Shown here: in pieces, positions 8,956 through 17,463 of the stretch
Layout of the letters: every line of letters begins with the position of its first letter
How positions within the stretch are numbered: position 1 is the first letter of the stretch
Source of the DNA: Streptomyces atriruber
GTDB lineage: Bacteria; Actinomycetota; Actinomycetes; Streptomycetales; Streptomycetaceae
Length of the DNA: 53,454 nucleotides
Reading direction: 5' to 3'
Assembly: GCF_001418325.1 (NCBI RefSeq)
Contig: NZ_LIPN01000075.1
Coordinates: 1-53,454, forward strand
Made by a program: the position numbers and the translations under genes
Notes under the pieces: model-generated
What the model was told of the DNA's origin: nothing
Seen by the model: only the letters and a program-made list of their open reading frames with translations
The model's database searches: none

Positions 8956-9318
8956 TCACGACAGTTGCGGCACGATTGCCACCGGGCAGTCCGCATGATG
9001 CAGCAGTGTGTGTCCCACCCTGCTGAGCTGGAGCCCGAAATGGCCGTGCCGGCGCCGGGCTCCGATGATCACAAGGTCCGCGGCGGCCGAGTGGCGCAAC
9101 AGGACCTTGCGGGCCGGCCCGAGTATGTTCTCCGGCATCACGCGTGCGGCAGGGCCCTCCGGGCCTTCCTGACGCGCGGCACCCTCATAGAGCTCCCAGA
9201 GGGATGCGTACAGCAGTCGAAGCGGCAGACCGAGCCGGGCCGCCTCATCCACCGCCCAGTCCACGGCCAAGAGGCCCGCCTCGGACCCATCGACTCCGAC
9301 CACCAGAGGCAGCACCAT
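8956..9318 (-). CDS. Short chimeric universal stress protein
   Basis: 120 aa from ATG 9318 (the frame is open to 9501 but that extension has no USP homology). The first 60 residues (MVLPLVVGVDGSEAGLLAVD...LWELYEG) look like the start of a first USP domain. The last 60 (RKVLLRHSAAADLVIIGAR, RRHGHFGLQL, HHADCPVAIVP) look like the end of a second domain, closest in pattern to GARRRKGHVGMQLGPV of the gene at 2-847. The middle of a tandem USP, about 150 residues, is absent, with the junction near residue 63. The fusion restores one complete-looking USP fold. It is first in an operon with the HAD and GH65 genes. Confidence 0.85.
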   Translation of the reverse strand: MVLPLVVGVDGSEAGLLAVDWAVDEAARLGLPLRLLYASLWELYEGAARQEGPEGPAARVMPENILGPARKVLLRHSAAADLVIIGARRRHGHFGLQLSRVGHTLLHHADCPVAIVPQLS

Positions 9319-9426
9319 CACCCCACCGCCTTTCACGCTGTCGTGCGAAGCGCACGACGAAGGGGCGCCCACCCCACCGTGACACCGGCGTCCCGCACAG
9401 AGGAAGGACGGTTCGACCCCCGACTC

Positions 9427-9440
9427 GGGACCATCGGCCC
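9427..9440. promoter_or_regulatory. DosR-like palindrome GGGAC-CATC-GGCCC
   Basis: Matches GGGNC-N4-GNCCC exactly, 109-122 bp upstream of the USP-HAD-GH65 operon start at 9318. A second symmetric GC palindrome (GCGGGCCGGGCCCGC) follows at 9451-9465. The same 14-bp pattern recurs before gap/ppdK and before the USP at 16796. Regulator identity is inferred only. Confidence 0.5.
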
Positions 9441-9501
9441 ATGCCGGGATGCGGGCCGGGCCCGCTCGCGCAGCGTCCATGAGGGCCAACTGGGCCTGCA
9501 A

Positions 9502-10004
9502 TCAGGCTGATTTGCACTCGCACCCTGCGCGATCCAGTACGGCGTCGCCACCACATCGAAGTTCACCCAGGGAGCGTGGCTCGCTGTCCCCGCCACAGTC
9601 GTGCTCTGGGTCATCATGCGGGGTATCCACCACCATTACGACGCCATCTCTGCTGATGCCGCGCCCCGTTCCATCGGCGCCCGGTGCCGTCCGCCGCGGC
9701 CACCCCTCGGGCCGGCACAGGCACTGAACCATGAGCCGCCCCGCACCGCGCAGGATCCGCCGGTCAGGTCCTGGTCACGTCAGGACAAGGGTCCGGTCGG
9801 GCCAGGCAAGGGGCCGAACGATCCGGTGCGGCGATCACAAGCGCGGGCGTGCGTCGAGGACGGATGCCCACCCGAGCACCCGTCACGGCCGCTCCTCGAA
9901 GAGGGCAGGTCCGGTCACCCTGCCCCAGGCCGGGCCCGTGCAGCGCCGGGAGGGTGAGTCCCTCGGGCGGCGCCATCGGGCCCGGTTCGGCACGATCACC
10001 TCTG
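9502..10004. other. Gene-free stretch between USP operon and gap
   Basis: No frame on either strand shows domain homology or a credible start. One near match to the stress palindrome (GGGCC-GAAC-GATCC, 9811-9824) is present. It probably holds the gap transcript 3' end and the promoter region of the USP operon; nothing else was recognised. Confidence 0.5.
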
Positions 10005-11033
10005 TCAGCGCTGCGGCAACCGGGCAGCGACGTACTCCGTGAGGTCGAGGAGGCGATTGGTGTAGCCCCACTCGTTGTCGTACCAGCCGAATACCTTCAC
10101 CAGATCACCGCTGGCCTGAGTGAGCGGCGCGTCCAGAACGCATGAGGCGGGGTCACCGATGATGTCGCGGGAGACGATCGGCGCATCGGACACCCGCACG
10201 ATGCCCCGTAAGGCCCCGTCGGCGGCCTCGCGGAAGGCCTCGTTGACCTCGTCCACGGTCACAGGCCGTTCGAGCACCGCACTCAAGTCGGTCAGGGATC
10301 CGTCCTCGACCGGCACCCGCACAGCGATGCCGTCCAGCGTCCCCGCCAGCTCGGGCAGCACGACACCGACCGCGCGGGCGGCTCCGGTGCTGGTCGGGAC
10401 GATGTTGACGGCGGCTGTGCGGCCGCGACGTGCGTCCTTGTGCGGGCCGTCGAGCACCACTTGGTCGTTGGTGTAGCCATGGATCGTCGTCATCAGACCC
10501 TTCACGAGGCCGAAGTGGTCGTTCAGCACCTTCACCATCGGGGCCACACAGTTGGTGGTGCACGAAGCGTTGGAGACCACATGGTCCTTGTCATGGTCAT
10601 AGGCGGACTCGTTGACGCCCATGACGAGCGTCGCGTCCACACCCTTTCCGGGGACGGAGAGCAAGACCTTTCGTGCCCCGCTCTTCAGGTGCAGTCCGGC
10701 GTCGGCGTGCGTGCGGAAACGGCCGGTCGCCTCGATCACCACGTCCACGCCGAGCTCGCCCCAGGCCAGACCGGCCGGATCGCGCTCGGAAGTCACCACG
10801 ATTCGGCACCCGTCCACCGTCAGCGAGCCCTCGTCGTGTCCGATGGTGCGCCGCAGCCGTCCGTAGGTCGAGTCGTACTCCAGCAGGTGGGCCAGCGTGG
10901 CCGGTGACGTGATGTCGTTCACCGCCACCACCTCGACGGCACGACCACCGACAGCGTCGGCACGCTCCAACACGCAGCGCAGGTAGTTGCGTCCGATGCG
11001 CCCGAACCCGTTGATTCCCACGCGCACGCTCAT
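10005..11033 (-). CDS. gap: Glyceraldehyde-3-phosphate dehydrogenase
   Basis: 342 aa. ATG 11033 is chosen because GGAAGG stands 9 nt upstream; the ATG at 11042 abuts that site. The N-terminus VRVGINGFGRIGRN is the NAD-binding Rossmann motif. The catalytic cysteine is Cys158 in NASCTTNC, the His region is HGYTNDQ, and the C-terminus WYDNEWGYTNRL is typical of phosphorylating GAPDH. It catalyses glyceraldehyde 3-phosphate to 1,3-bisphosphoglycerate. It diverges from ppdK with a shared 255-bp promoter region containing the palindrome at 11125. Such a stress-linked copy is probably additional to a housekeeping gap elsewhere, which cannot be checked here. Confidence 0.96.
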   Translation of the reverse strand: MSVRVGINGFGRIGRNYLRCVLERADAVGGRAVEVVAVNDITSPATLAHLLEYDSTYGRLRRTIGHDEGSLTVDGCRIVVTSERDPAGLAWGELGVDVVIEATGRFRTHADAGLHLKSGARKVLLSVPGKGVDATLVMGVNESAYDHDKDHVVSNASCTTNCVAPMVKVLNDHFGLVKGLMTTIHGYTNDQVVLDGPHKDARRGRTAAVNIVPTSTGAARAVGVVLPELAGTLDGIAVRVPVEDGSLTDLSAVLERPVTVDEVNEAFREAADGALRGIVRVSDAPIVSRDIIGDPASCVLDAPLTQASGDLVKVFGWYDNEWGYTNRLLDLTEYVAARLPQR

Positions 11034-11124
11034 GGTCGTCATCCTTCCGGGAGGGTGTGCGGTCTCCCGCGCAAGCCTGAGAGAGGGCGGACAGGCCGAA
11101 CATGGGCCGCACGGGGACGAAACG

Positions 11125-11138
11125 GGGCCGTTCGGCCC
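11125..11138. promoter_or_regulatory. Perfect palindrome GGGCC-GTTC-GGCCC between gap and ppdK
   Basis: Perfect 5-bp arms with a 4-bp spacer, centred about 99 bp upstream of the gap start and 157 bp upstream of the ppdK start. Same pattern as sites at 9427 and 16849. One site could serve both divergent genes. Confidence 0.55.
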
Positions 11139-11288
11139 AACGTTGAGGACCGGTGGGAACTGCCGTACGCCCATGCCCCCACACGAACCTGGGACCACGT
11201 GCTGCCGAATCGACGATCGACGTGACTGATGCGTCCCGAGCCAGACCCCGCGAGCGCCGGATCTGACCAACCTCGAAAGGAAGCAGGC

Positions 11289-13976
11289 ATGCCCACGACT
11301 GCGTTCGTGTACGAGTTCACCGAGGGCAACCGCGACATGGCCGACCTGCTCGGCGGGAAAGGCGCCAACCTCGCAGAGATGACTCGGATAGGCCTACCGG
11401 TCCCCCCTGGATTCACGGTGACGACTGAGGCCTGTCGGGCTTTCATGACCACCGGTACGGAGCCGACCGGTCTGACGGAAGAGATACTCCGCCACCTGGA
11501 AGCGCTCGAAGAGTCCCTCGAACGACAACTGGGCCAGCCGGACGACCCATTGCTGCTCTCCGTTCGGTCAGGAGCCCGTTACTCCATGCCCGGCATGATG
11601 GAGACGATCCTCGACATCGGCCTGAACGACGACTCGGTGCGGGGCCTCGCGAAGTCGTCCGGGAACGAACGGTTCGCCTGGGACTCTTACCGTCGTCTCG
11701 TTCACATGTTCGGCAGCACGGTCCTCGGGGTCGACTCCGCCCTGTTCGAGAACGTCATGGCCGACGCCAGGGAAGTCCGTGGAGCCCCGGACGACCTGCA
11801 CCTGGACGCCAGGGACCTGGCCCGCCTCGTCGAGGATTACAAGAGCCTCATCCATCGGGAGACCGGCAAGGACTTCCCCCAGCTCCCGGCGGAACAGCTG
11901 CGGCAGGCCGTCCTCGCGGTCTTCGCATCCTGGAACGGCGAACGCGCCCGACTGTACCGACGACGTGAACACATCCCCGACGACCTCGGCACCGCCGTGA
12001 ACGTGCAGGCCATGGTCTTCGGCAACCTCGGCTCCGACTCCGGCAGTGGCGTCGCCTTCACACGCGACCCGGCAACCGGCAGCCCCGGCGTGTACGGCGA
12101 CTACCTGCCCAACGCCCAGGGCGAGGACGTCGTCGCCGGTATCCGCAACACCATCCCCCTGGACCGACTGCGGGACCTGGACCCGTCGTCGTACGCCGAA
12201 CTACGAGCTCACCTGGCGATGTTGGAGGAACACTACCGCGACCTGTGCGACGTCGAGTTCACGATCGAGCGCGGCACACTCTGGATGCTGCAGACCCGGA
12301 TCGGCAAGCGGACCGCACAGGCGGCGTTCACCATCGCGGCACAGCTGGTGGACGAGGGACTGATCGACGAGAGCGAATGGCTCGCCCGGGTCACCGGTGA
12401 CGGGTTGGCCCGCCTGATGTTCCCTCGGTTCGACCTCACGGACGCCGAGCGCCCCCTGGCTCGCGGCATCCCGGCTTCGCCCGGTGCCGCTGTGGGCGCG
12501 GCGGTCTTCGATTCCGCGGAAGCGGTACGACGTGCCGGTGCCGGAGAGCACGTCATCCTCGTGCGGCAGGAGACAACGCCCGACGACCTTCCCGGCATGA
12601 TCGCCGCAGACGCCGTGCTCACCAGCCGCGGAGGTAAGACCAGCCACGCGGCCGTGGTCGCCCGCGGCATGGGCAAGGTCTGCGTCTGCGGCGCCGAAGC
12701 ACTCACCGTGGACGCTGCGGCCCGGCGCTTCACCGCCGACGACGGAGTGGTCCGAGAAGGCACGGTCCTCTCGGTGGACGGGACGGACGGCACCGTGCGC
12801 CTCGGCGCGGTTCCCCTGGTGGACTCCGAGATCATGCGGTACTTCGAAACCGGAGACCGGCACGGCCAACTGGTCGGATCCGTGGCCCGGGTCATGGAAC
12901 GGGCCGACGGCGTGCGGCGGCTCGGAGTGCGGGCCAACGCCGACACCCCCGAAGACGCCGCCCGGGCCCGCCGATTCGGCGCCGAGGGCATCGGCCTGTG
13001 CCGGACGGAGCACATGTTCCTCGGTGACCGCCGCCACTTGGTCGAGGAGATGGTCCTGGCCCGCACCGCGACCGACCGCGACCGAGCACTCGGCGCTCTG
13101 CTGCCCCTGCAGCGCGCTGACTTCGTCGGCATCCTGCGAGCCATGGACGGCCTGCCCGTCACCATCCGCCTCCTCGATCCCCCGCTGCACGAGTTCCTGC
13201 CCGACCGGACCGAACTGGCTGTGCGCATGGCCGCCGCCGAGGCCCACGGCGATCCGCCCGGCTCCCGCGACATCCAACTGCTCGACGCGGTGAATCGCAT
13301 GCACGAGCGGAATCCGATGCTGGGTCTCCGCGGGGTGCGCCTCGGGCTGATCACACCTGGGCTGGTCGCCATGCAGGTGCGTGCGGTCGCTGAGGCAGTC
13401 GTCGAGCGCAAACGGGCCGGTGGCGATCCGCAGGCCGAGATCATGGTCCCGCTCGTCGGCACGGTGGAGGAACTGCGGCTCGTCCGCGTGGAGGTGGCCC
13501 GTGTACTGGCCCAGGTCTCCGAGGCCTCGGGGATAGGCGTCACATGCCCGGTCGGCACGATGATCGAGTTGCCGCGGGCAGCCCTGACGGCGGGCCGCAT
13601 CGCGCAGGAGGCCGCCTTCTTCTCCTTCGGTACGAACGATCTGACCCAGACGACCTGGGGGTTCTCACGCGACGACGTGGAAGCGGCGTTCTTCTCCGCC
13701 TACCTCGACCAGGGTGTCTTCACGGTGTCCCCCTTCGAGACGATCGACGGTGAGGGCGTGGGCCGGCTGGTGCGCTTCGCCGTCGACGAAGGCCGCGCCG
13801 CACGCCCCGGGCTGAAGATCGGCGTGTGCGGCGAGCACGGCGGGGATCCGGAATCGGTGCACTTCTTCCATGCCGCGGGTCTGGATTACGTCTCGTGCTC
13901 GCCGTTCCGCGTTCCCGTCGCGCGCCTGGAGGCCGGGCGGGCCGCCCTCGAGGAGAGCCGCTTCACCGCACCTTGA
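11289..13976 (+). CDS. ppdK: Pyruvate, phosphate dikinase
   Basis: 895 aa from ATG 11289 with AAAGGA upstream; 20 in-frame residues before it lack homology. The enzyme interconverts PEP + AMP + PPi and pyruvate + ATP + Pi. Seen in order: an ATP-grasp N-terminal domain (GGKGANLAEM, residues 22-31; SVRSGARYSMPGMM), the swivelling phosphohistidine domain with TSRGGKTSHAAVVARG (His453), and the C-terminal TIM barrel with GLCRTEHMF and GVCGEHGGDP, where Cys847 is the catalytic acid. In the glycolytic direction it makes ATP from PPi, which fits a stress island. Its last 14 bases overlap the convergent gene at 13963. Confidence 0.96.
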   Translation: MPTTAFVYEFTEGNRDMADLLGGKGANLAEMTRIGLPVPPGFTVTTEACRAFMTTGTEPTGLTEEILRHLEALEESLERQLGQPDDPLLLSVRSGARYSMPGMMETILDIGLNDDSVRGLAKSSGNERFAWDSYRRLVHMFGSTVLGVDSALFENVMADAREVRGAPDDLHLDARDLARLVEDYKSLIHRETGKDFPQLPAEQLRQAVLAVFASWNGERARLYRRREHIPDDLGTAVNVQAMVFGNLGSDSGSGVAFTRDPATGSPGVYGDYLPNAQGEDVVAGIRNTIPLDRLRDLDPSSYAELRAHLAMLEEHYRDLCDVEFTIERGTLWMLQTRIGKRTAQAAFTIAAQLVDEGLIDESEWLARVTGDGLARLMFPRFDLTDAERPLARGIPASPGAAVGAAVFDSAEAVRRAGAGEHVILVRQETTPDDLPGMIAADAVLTSRGGKTSHAAVVARGMGKVCVCGAEALTVDAAARRFTADDGVVREGTVLSVDGTDGTVRLGAVPLVDSEIMRYFETGDRHGQLVGSVARVMERADGVRRLGVRANADTPEDAARARRFGAEGIGLCRTEHMFLGDRRHLVEEMVLARTATDRDRALGALLPLQRADFVGILRAMDGLPVTIRLLDPPLHEFLPDRTELAVRMAAAEAHGDPPGSRDIQLLDAVNRMHERNPMLGLRGVRLGLITPGLVAMQVRAVAEAVVERKRAGGDPQAEIMVPLVGTVEELRLVRVEVARVLAQVSEASGIGVTCPVGTMIELPRAALTAGRIAQEAAFFSFGTNDLTQTTWGFSRDDVEAAFFSAYLDQGVFTVSPFETIDGEGVGRLVRFAVDEGRAARPGLKIGVCGEHGGDPESVHFFHAAGLDYVSCSPFRVPVARLEAGRAALEESRFTAP

Positions 13977-14646
13977 TCCGACGTCCGGACAGCACGGCAA
14001 CACCAATGCGCACCCACAGCTCGCGCAGACCACCGACCCACGGTTCGCTGTGCGCAAGTCCTGCCAGACGGCGCACCGTGACGGGGTCCGTGACCGCCTC
14101 GGCACGGCCGCGTACGAGAACGCTCCAGCCCTGACTGAGCGCGTCGTCGATGCGGTCCACCTCGAAGGCGACACGCTTACCGACGGCCGCCGCAGGCGTG
14201 GTGCCGGGCGCGGTCCGCAAGATGACGGTCCCGTCGACGACGGTGTAATTGACCGGTACGACGACCGGTCCGTCCTCGTCGTCGTGCGCGAGCCGTCCGA
14301 TGCCGTGCGACGCCAGTCGCTGCCGGCACTCGTCGTCGCTCATGACGACCAGAATCGGGTGCGAGGCGGCCCGGCCGACCCCGGGCGGCAGATCCGCGTT
14401 GGCGCCGCACAGGGACTTCACAGTGGTTTCCAACGCACCTGCCAAACGCATGAGGGTGCCCGGGCTCGGCGTGGCCGTGGCCTGTTCCTCCAGGTACTTG
14501 AGGTAGCCGGACACCATGCCCGCCCGGTCGGCTGCCGCTTGCCTGCTCAGACCGAGTTCCGTACGGCGCGCCGCGATCCGCCGCCCGGTGTCCCCTCGCG
14601 CCGTGTTCTCGGCGGGGACGGCGCTCGGTGGAGACTGTTCGGACAT
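13963..14646 (-). CDS. XRE-type HTH fused to PNPOx-like flavin-binding domain
   Basis: 227 aa, ATG 14646 with GAGGTGG upstream. Residues 20-80 form a helix-turn-helix (RRTELGLSRQAAADRAG, YLKYLEE). Residues 90-225 form a split-barrel pyridoxamine-5'-phosphate-oxidase-like domain (CRQRLASHGIGRLAH, VVPVNYTVVDGTVILRTAPG, VAFEVDRIDDALSQGWSVLV). This fusion is known in actinobacteria and is a candidate redox- or flavin-sensing regulator; DNA target unknown. It is last in the minus-strand run USP-flavodoxin-Hsp20, but a strong hairpin at 14710-14750 may separate it. The convergent 3' ends with ppdK overlap by 14 bp. Confidence 0.85.
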   Translation of the reverse strand: MSEQSPPSAVPAENTARGDTGRRIAARRTELGLSRQAAADRAGMVSGYLKYLEEQATATPSPGTLMRLAGALETTVKSLCGANADLPPGVGRAASHPILVVMSDDECRQRLASHGIGRLAHDDEDGPVVVPVNYTVVDGTVILRTAPGTTPAAAVGKRVAFEVDRIDDALSQGWSVLVRGRAEAVTDPVTVRRLAGLAHSEPWVGGLRELWVRIGVAVLSGRRIKVR

Positions 14647-14709
14647 GGCTTTGCCACCTCTTCGGGTTACGCCATCCTGCGAGCCAGGAACCTTGGGGGG
14701 GAGCCCCCC

Positions 14710-14750
14710 GGCCCGGGGCTGGCGGGCTTCCTCTCTGCCTGCCCCGGGCC
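14710..14750 (-). terminator. Strong GC hairpin downstream of hsp20
   Basis: GGCCCGGGGC pairs with GCCCCGGGCC, and the inner GGCGGGC/GCCTGCC adds pairs around a CT-rich loop. It lies directly after the Hsp20 stop at 14755 on the minus strand. Confidence 0.6.
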
Positions 14751-14754
14751 ACGT

Positions 14755-15177
14755 TCAGCTGTGCTGTACAGGGATAGTCCGGGTGCCGGACTTCATTTCC
14801 GGCACGGGGATCCTGACGGTCAGCACCCCGTCCTTGTAGTCAGCGGTGGCGTCGTCTCCTCGAGCTCCCGCAGGCAACCGCACCGCACGGGCGAAGGCCC
14901 CGTAACGGAACTCGGTGTGGTGCTTCTCCGTGGTGTCCACCGTCCGTTCCGCGCGCACGGTCAGAACGCCCTCGGTGACGGCGAGTTCGACGTCCTCGGG
15001 GTCGACTCCGGGGAGCTCGGCGCGAAGCACGTACGCACCGTCCTCGACGGACTCCTCAATGCGGATGTTGTGCACTCCTGGGGTCTGGTGAACCCCGGGA
15101 AGCCCCGACTCGATCCATCCGAACAGTTCGGGCAGCAGGGGCGACCACCCCGGCAGCCTGTCCATCATGCCACTCAT
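14755..15177 (-). CDS. Hsp20/alpha-crystallin small heat-shock protein
   Basis: 140 aa from ATG 15177 with GGAGGG upstream; an in-frame start at 15201 would overlap the preceding gene. The alpha-crystallin domain spans about residues 35-130, with RAELPGVDPEDVELAV, LTVRAER and the conserved ATADYKDGVLTVRIPV (A-x-x-x-GVL). An I-x-I-like C-terminal motif may be RTIPV. These ATP-independent holdase chaperones are hallmark DosR-regulon products (HspX). It lies 31 bp after the flavodoxin-like gene on the same strand. Confidence 0.94.
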   Translation of the reverse strand: MSGMMDRLPGWSPLLPELFGWIESGLPGVHQTPGVHNIRIEESVEDGAYVLRAELPGVDPEDVELAVTEGVLTVRAERTVDTTEKHHTEFRYGAFARAVRLPAGARGDDATADYKDGVLTVRIPVPEMKSGTRTIPVQHS

Positions 15178-15208
15178 CTCGCCCTCCCTTTCTCGCCTCA
15201 TTCCGTGC

Positions 15209-15775
15209 TCAGCCTCTCTCCATACCCTCTTCGGAACGAGTGCCGGACGACTCCGACGTGGGGCCCTCCGGCCCCTTTCCCAACCGGATCAACGCATCGG
15301 CGATGCGCTGCGCCCACCCCTCGATCTGCGTGAAGTCCCGGAAGTCGCCGCCCTTGCCGGAGTCCACCAACTTGCGCGCGATGAACCCTTTGGCTCCTTC
15401 TTTCAAGCATCCGCCGAAGGTGCGGTGCTCCTCCGCTTCCAGCCGGAACAGCACTGCCTTGGCTCCCCGCACGGGCGGGATCTCGCGCTGTGACGCCGTG
15501 GCGTCGAGCGGGCCGCTGCTGAAGAGCCACAGCGGGCGCGTGGCCAGCGCCCGCCGGTGCCGGCGGGCGAACCGGCGAGCGTCCTTGTGCCAGCGGCCGG
15601 CGTAGAGCGCGCCGCCCAGCACCACGGCGTCGTAGGAACCCACGTCCGCCACGGAGCGGGCCGGAATCGCCTCGGCTCTGAGTCCGTTGCGGCGCAGCAC
15701 GTCGGCGATGGCTTCGGCTATCTGGGCGGTCGAGCCGTTGGTCGTCCCGTAGGCGACCAGCACCTTGCTGAGCAT
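15209..15775 (-). CDS. Flavodoxin-domain protein (HemG-like)
   Basis: 188 aa, ATG 15775, GAGGAGA upstream. The FMN-phosphate loop is GTTNGSTAQIAEAI at residues 10-23; AVVLGGALYAGRWHKDARRF and LWLFSSGPLD match the menaquinone-dependent protoporphyrinogen oxidase/flavodoxin family in which the domain is about 170 aa. The role is probably FMN-linked electron transfer; haem synthesis is possible but not shown. It sits between a USP gene and hsp20 and is likely cotranscribed with both. Confidence 0.87.
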   Translation of the reverse strand: MLSKVLVAYGTTNGSTAQIAEAIADVLRRNGLRAEAIPARSVADVGSYDAVVLGGALYAGRWHKDARRFARRHRRALATRPLWLFSSGPLDATASQREIPPVRGAKAVLFRLEAEEHRTFGGCLKEGAKGFIARKLVDSGKGGDFRDFTQIEGWAQRIADALIRLGKGPEGPTSESSGTRSEEGMERG

Positions 15776-15890
15776 GGGAGCCTGTCTCCTCTCGCGATCT
15801 CAAGGTGTCCGCGGCCGTGCGTCGGCGTCACCGGCACGGGCCCGAGCCGACGATGGGCAGTTCGACGCTCGTCACCGTCGGGCCCCTGCC

Positions 15891-16796
15891 TCAAGGGTGC
15901 GCGACGACGGCGACCGGGATGGAGGCGTGGTGCAGCACGGCATGCGTGACGGGGCCGATGTGCAGGCCCAGCGCCCGTCGGCGACTGCGTCGCCCCACCA
16001 CGAGCAGGGAGCCCTCGCGGGAGGCCTCGACGAGGTGCTTGGCCGCTGCGCCGAAGGGGGAGACCTCGACGATGTCGACGCCGGGGAACTTCTCCCGCCA
16101 TGGCCGCACGACCTCGCTCAGAGCAGCGGCCTGCTGGTGGGAGAGCCTCTCGTAGAGCCCGGGTTCGGCGGAGAAGCCGTAGGGATAGTAGGGCGGACAG
16201 TCCCATGCATGGACGACGCGCAAGGGAGCGAGGTGCCGGGTTGCCTCGTCGAAGGCGAACTCTATGACCGAGTCGTCGGGCTGGTCGATGTCGAGCCCCA
16301 GGACGATGGGGCGGTGCGCGTTCGCGGTGGGCGCGACATCCGGCAGATCCGTGGTGTGCCCCTCGGCGGACTCCTCCTCGGCTCGAACCAGGACCACCGG
16401 CGTGGCGGTGCGCGCCACGACGGCCTGGCCGACGGAACCGACCAGGTAGCCGCCGACCCCGCTCAGTCCGCGGGATCCCAGTACGAGAAGAGCGGCGTCT
16501 TCCGCTGCGGCCGTCAGGGCGTCAGCGGGGCGGCCGACGGCCTGCTCGTCGACGATCTCGACGTCGGGGTGGCGCAGTCGAAGATCCCCGGCGGACTTAC
16601 GGGGCACGCGTTCACGCCAGTACTGCAACGTCTCGGCGCCGATGAGCGGGGCCTGAGCCGTAGGAACCGGGATCGGATCCAAGACGTGAACCAGCTTCAC
16701 CGGCATCCCGCGCAACTTCGCTTCACGGGCCGCCCATTCGGCCGCGGCAAGACTCTCTGGTGAACCATCGAGACCAACGGTGACGGTGACTGGCAT
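15891..16796 (-). CDS. Universal stress protein, tandem USP domains
   Basis: 301 aa. ATG 16796 with AGGAGGTGG upstream is preferred to the longer frame from 16865. Domain 1: MPVTVTVGLDGSPESLAAAE, ATP loop LVLGSRGLSGVGGYLVGSVG. Domain 2: PIVLGLDIDQPDDSVIEFAF to GRRSRRRALGLHIGPVTHA and IPVAVVAHP. Two DosR-like boxes lie 53-86 bp upstream, the best-placed regulatory sites in the window. It heads the run USP, flavodoxin, Hsp20. Confidence 0.93.
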   Translation of the reverse strand: MPVTVTVGLDGSPESLAAAEWAAREAKLRGMPVKLVHVLDPIPVPTAQAPLIGAETLQYWRERVPRKSAGDLRLRHPDVEIVDEQAVGRPADALTAAAEDAALLVLGSRGLSGVGGYLVGSVGQAVVARTATPVVLVRAEEESAEGHTTDLPDVAPTANAHRPIVLGLDIDQPDDSVIEFAFDEATRHLAPLRVVHAWDCPPYYPYGFSAEPGLYERLSHQQAAALSEVVRPWREKFPGVDIVEVSPFGAAAKHLVEASREGSLLVVGRRSRRRALGLHIGPVTHAVLHHASIPVAVVAHP

Positions 16797-16848
16797 GATC
16801 TCCACCTCCTGCTGTACCAGCCTTGTGGCCAAAGGGCAGGTCGTGCAG

Positions 16849-16862
16849 GGGCCGTAAGTCCC
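16849..16862. promoter_or_regulatory. DosR-like box GGGCC-GTAA-GTCCC
   Basis: Exact match to GGGNC-N4-GNCCC, 53-66 bp upstream of the USP start at 16796. The core with GGG...GTCCC is close to half-sites of the mycobacterial DosR box (GGGACT-AGTCCC arms). Confidence 0.55.
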
Positions 16863-16867
16863 CACCG

Positions 16868-16882
16868 GGGACCGACCGGCCC
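16868..16882. promoter_or_regulatory. Second DosR-like box GGGAC-CGACC-GGCCC
   Basis: The same arms with a 5-bp spacer, 5 bp beyond the first box. Tandem boxes are usual for DosR-type promoters. It is 72-86 bp from the USP start. Confidence 0.45.
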
Positions 16883-16928
16883 AACGAAGCCCGCGGACCG
16901 AGCGGACCAGTCACGGGGGCAGACGGTC

Positions 16929-17165
16929 TTAGGCCCACTGGGTGCTCTGCAGGGTCAAGCCCGCGGCGAAGAGCCGCTGGATCGCCAGGTCGTGCAGGTC
17001 ACGCACGATGTGGTCACGGTCTTGGGGCAGAGCGATCTGTTCGACGTCGCGGCGCCGTTCGGCAAGCTCCAGCACCATCGCCGCCTGGCAGACGTCGCCA
17101 CAGGCCCGATCCTGCGCGCCAGGAGGAGACCGCCTCGTGGTCGCGCGAGTGACGCACTCGATGCA
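16929..17165 (-). pseudogene. Remnant of DevS-type sensor histidine kinase
   Basis: The minus strand from about 17105 to the TAA at 16931-16929 reads CQAAMVLELAERRRDVEQIA, then DRDHIVRDLHDLAIQRLFAA, GLTLQST. This is the linker and dimerisation/phosphoacceptor helix (RDLHDxxIQRLFAxGLxLQ) of DevS/DosS-like kinases, with the His in DLHD. Just upstream, another frame has GGLLLARR, the end of a GAF domain, so a frameshift separates the two. The catalytic ATPase domain and sensor domains are missing. Nothing indicates a translated product. Confidence 0.75.
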
Positions 17166-17463
17166 TCCGCATCCGCATCCGCAGACATCGAGGCGTCGCT
17201 GTTCGCGTTGTTCGCCACCGGCATCAGTGCCTTCGGTGCCGCGCCCGCCTCGGTCCCGAGCTGGTCCGGGCGACGTGCTGGGCCTGTGCTCCTCGTCCGA
17301 ATCTTCGCCCCGCTCAGCCCGACTTCAGCTGCCGCACCGGTTTCCCGCCGTTTCGCCGGCCTGGCCCCGAGGGCCATTGCCGCAAGGAACGAGAGAGCCG
17401 ACACTGGCGCTGAGGGTGCCCTCCCGACGACGCACACCCGTTCCGTCCGAGAGGAGCGAAAAC

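Noticed and set aside
8913..8996. Longer N-terminus of the HAD enzyme (start 8996)
   Set aside because: It would overlap the USP stop by 41 bases and has no homology; ATG 8912 has a good ribosome site.
9451..9465. GCGGGCCGGGCCCGC as a terminator
   Set aside because: The spacer is too short for a hairpin loop and it lies in a promoter region; at most a binding site.
12201..13304. A 367-aa minus-strand frame opposite ppdK
   Set aside because: Shadow of PPDK codons; all recognised motifs are on the plus strand.
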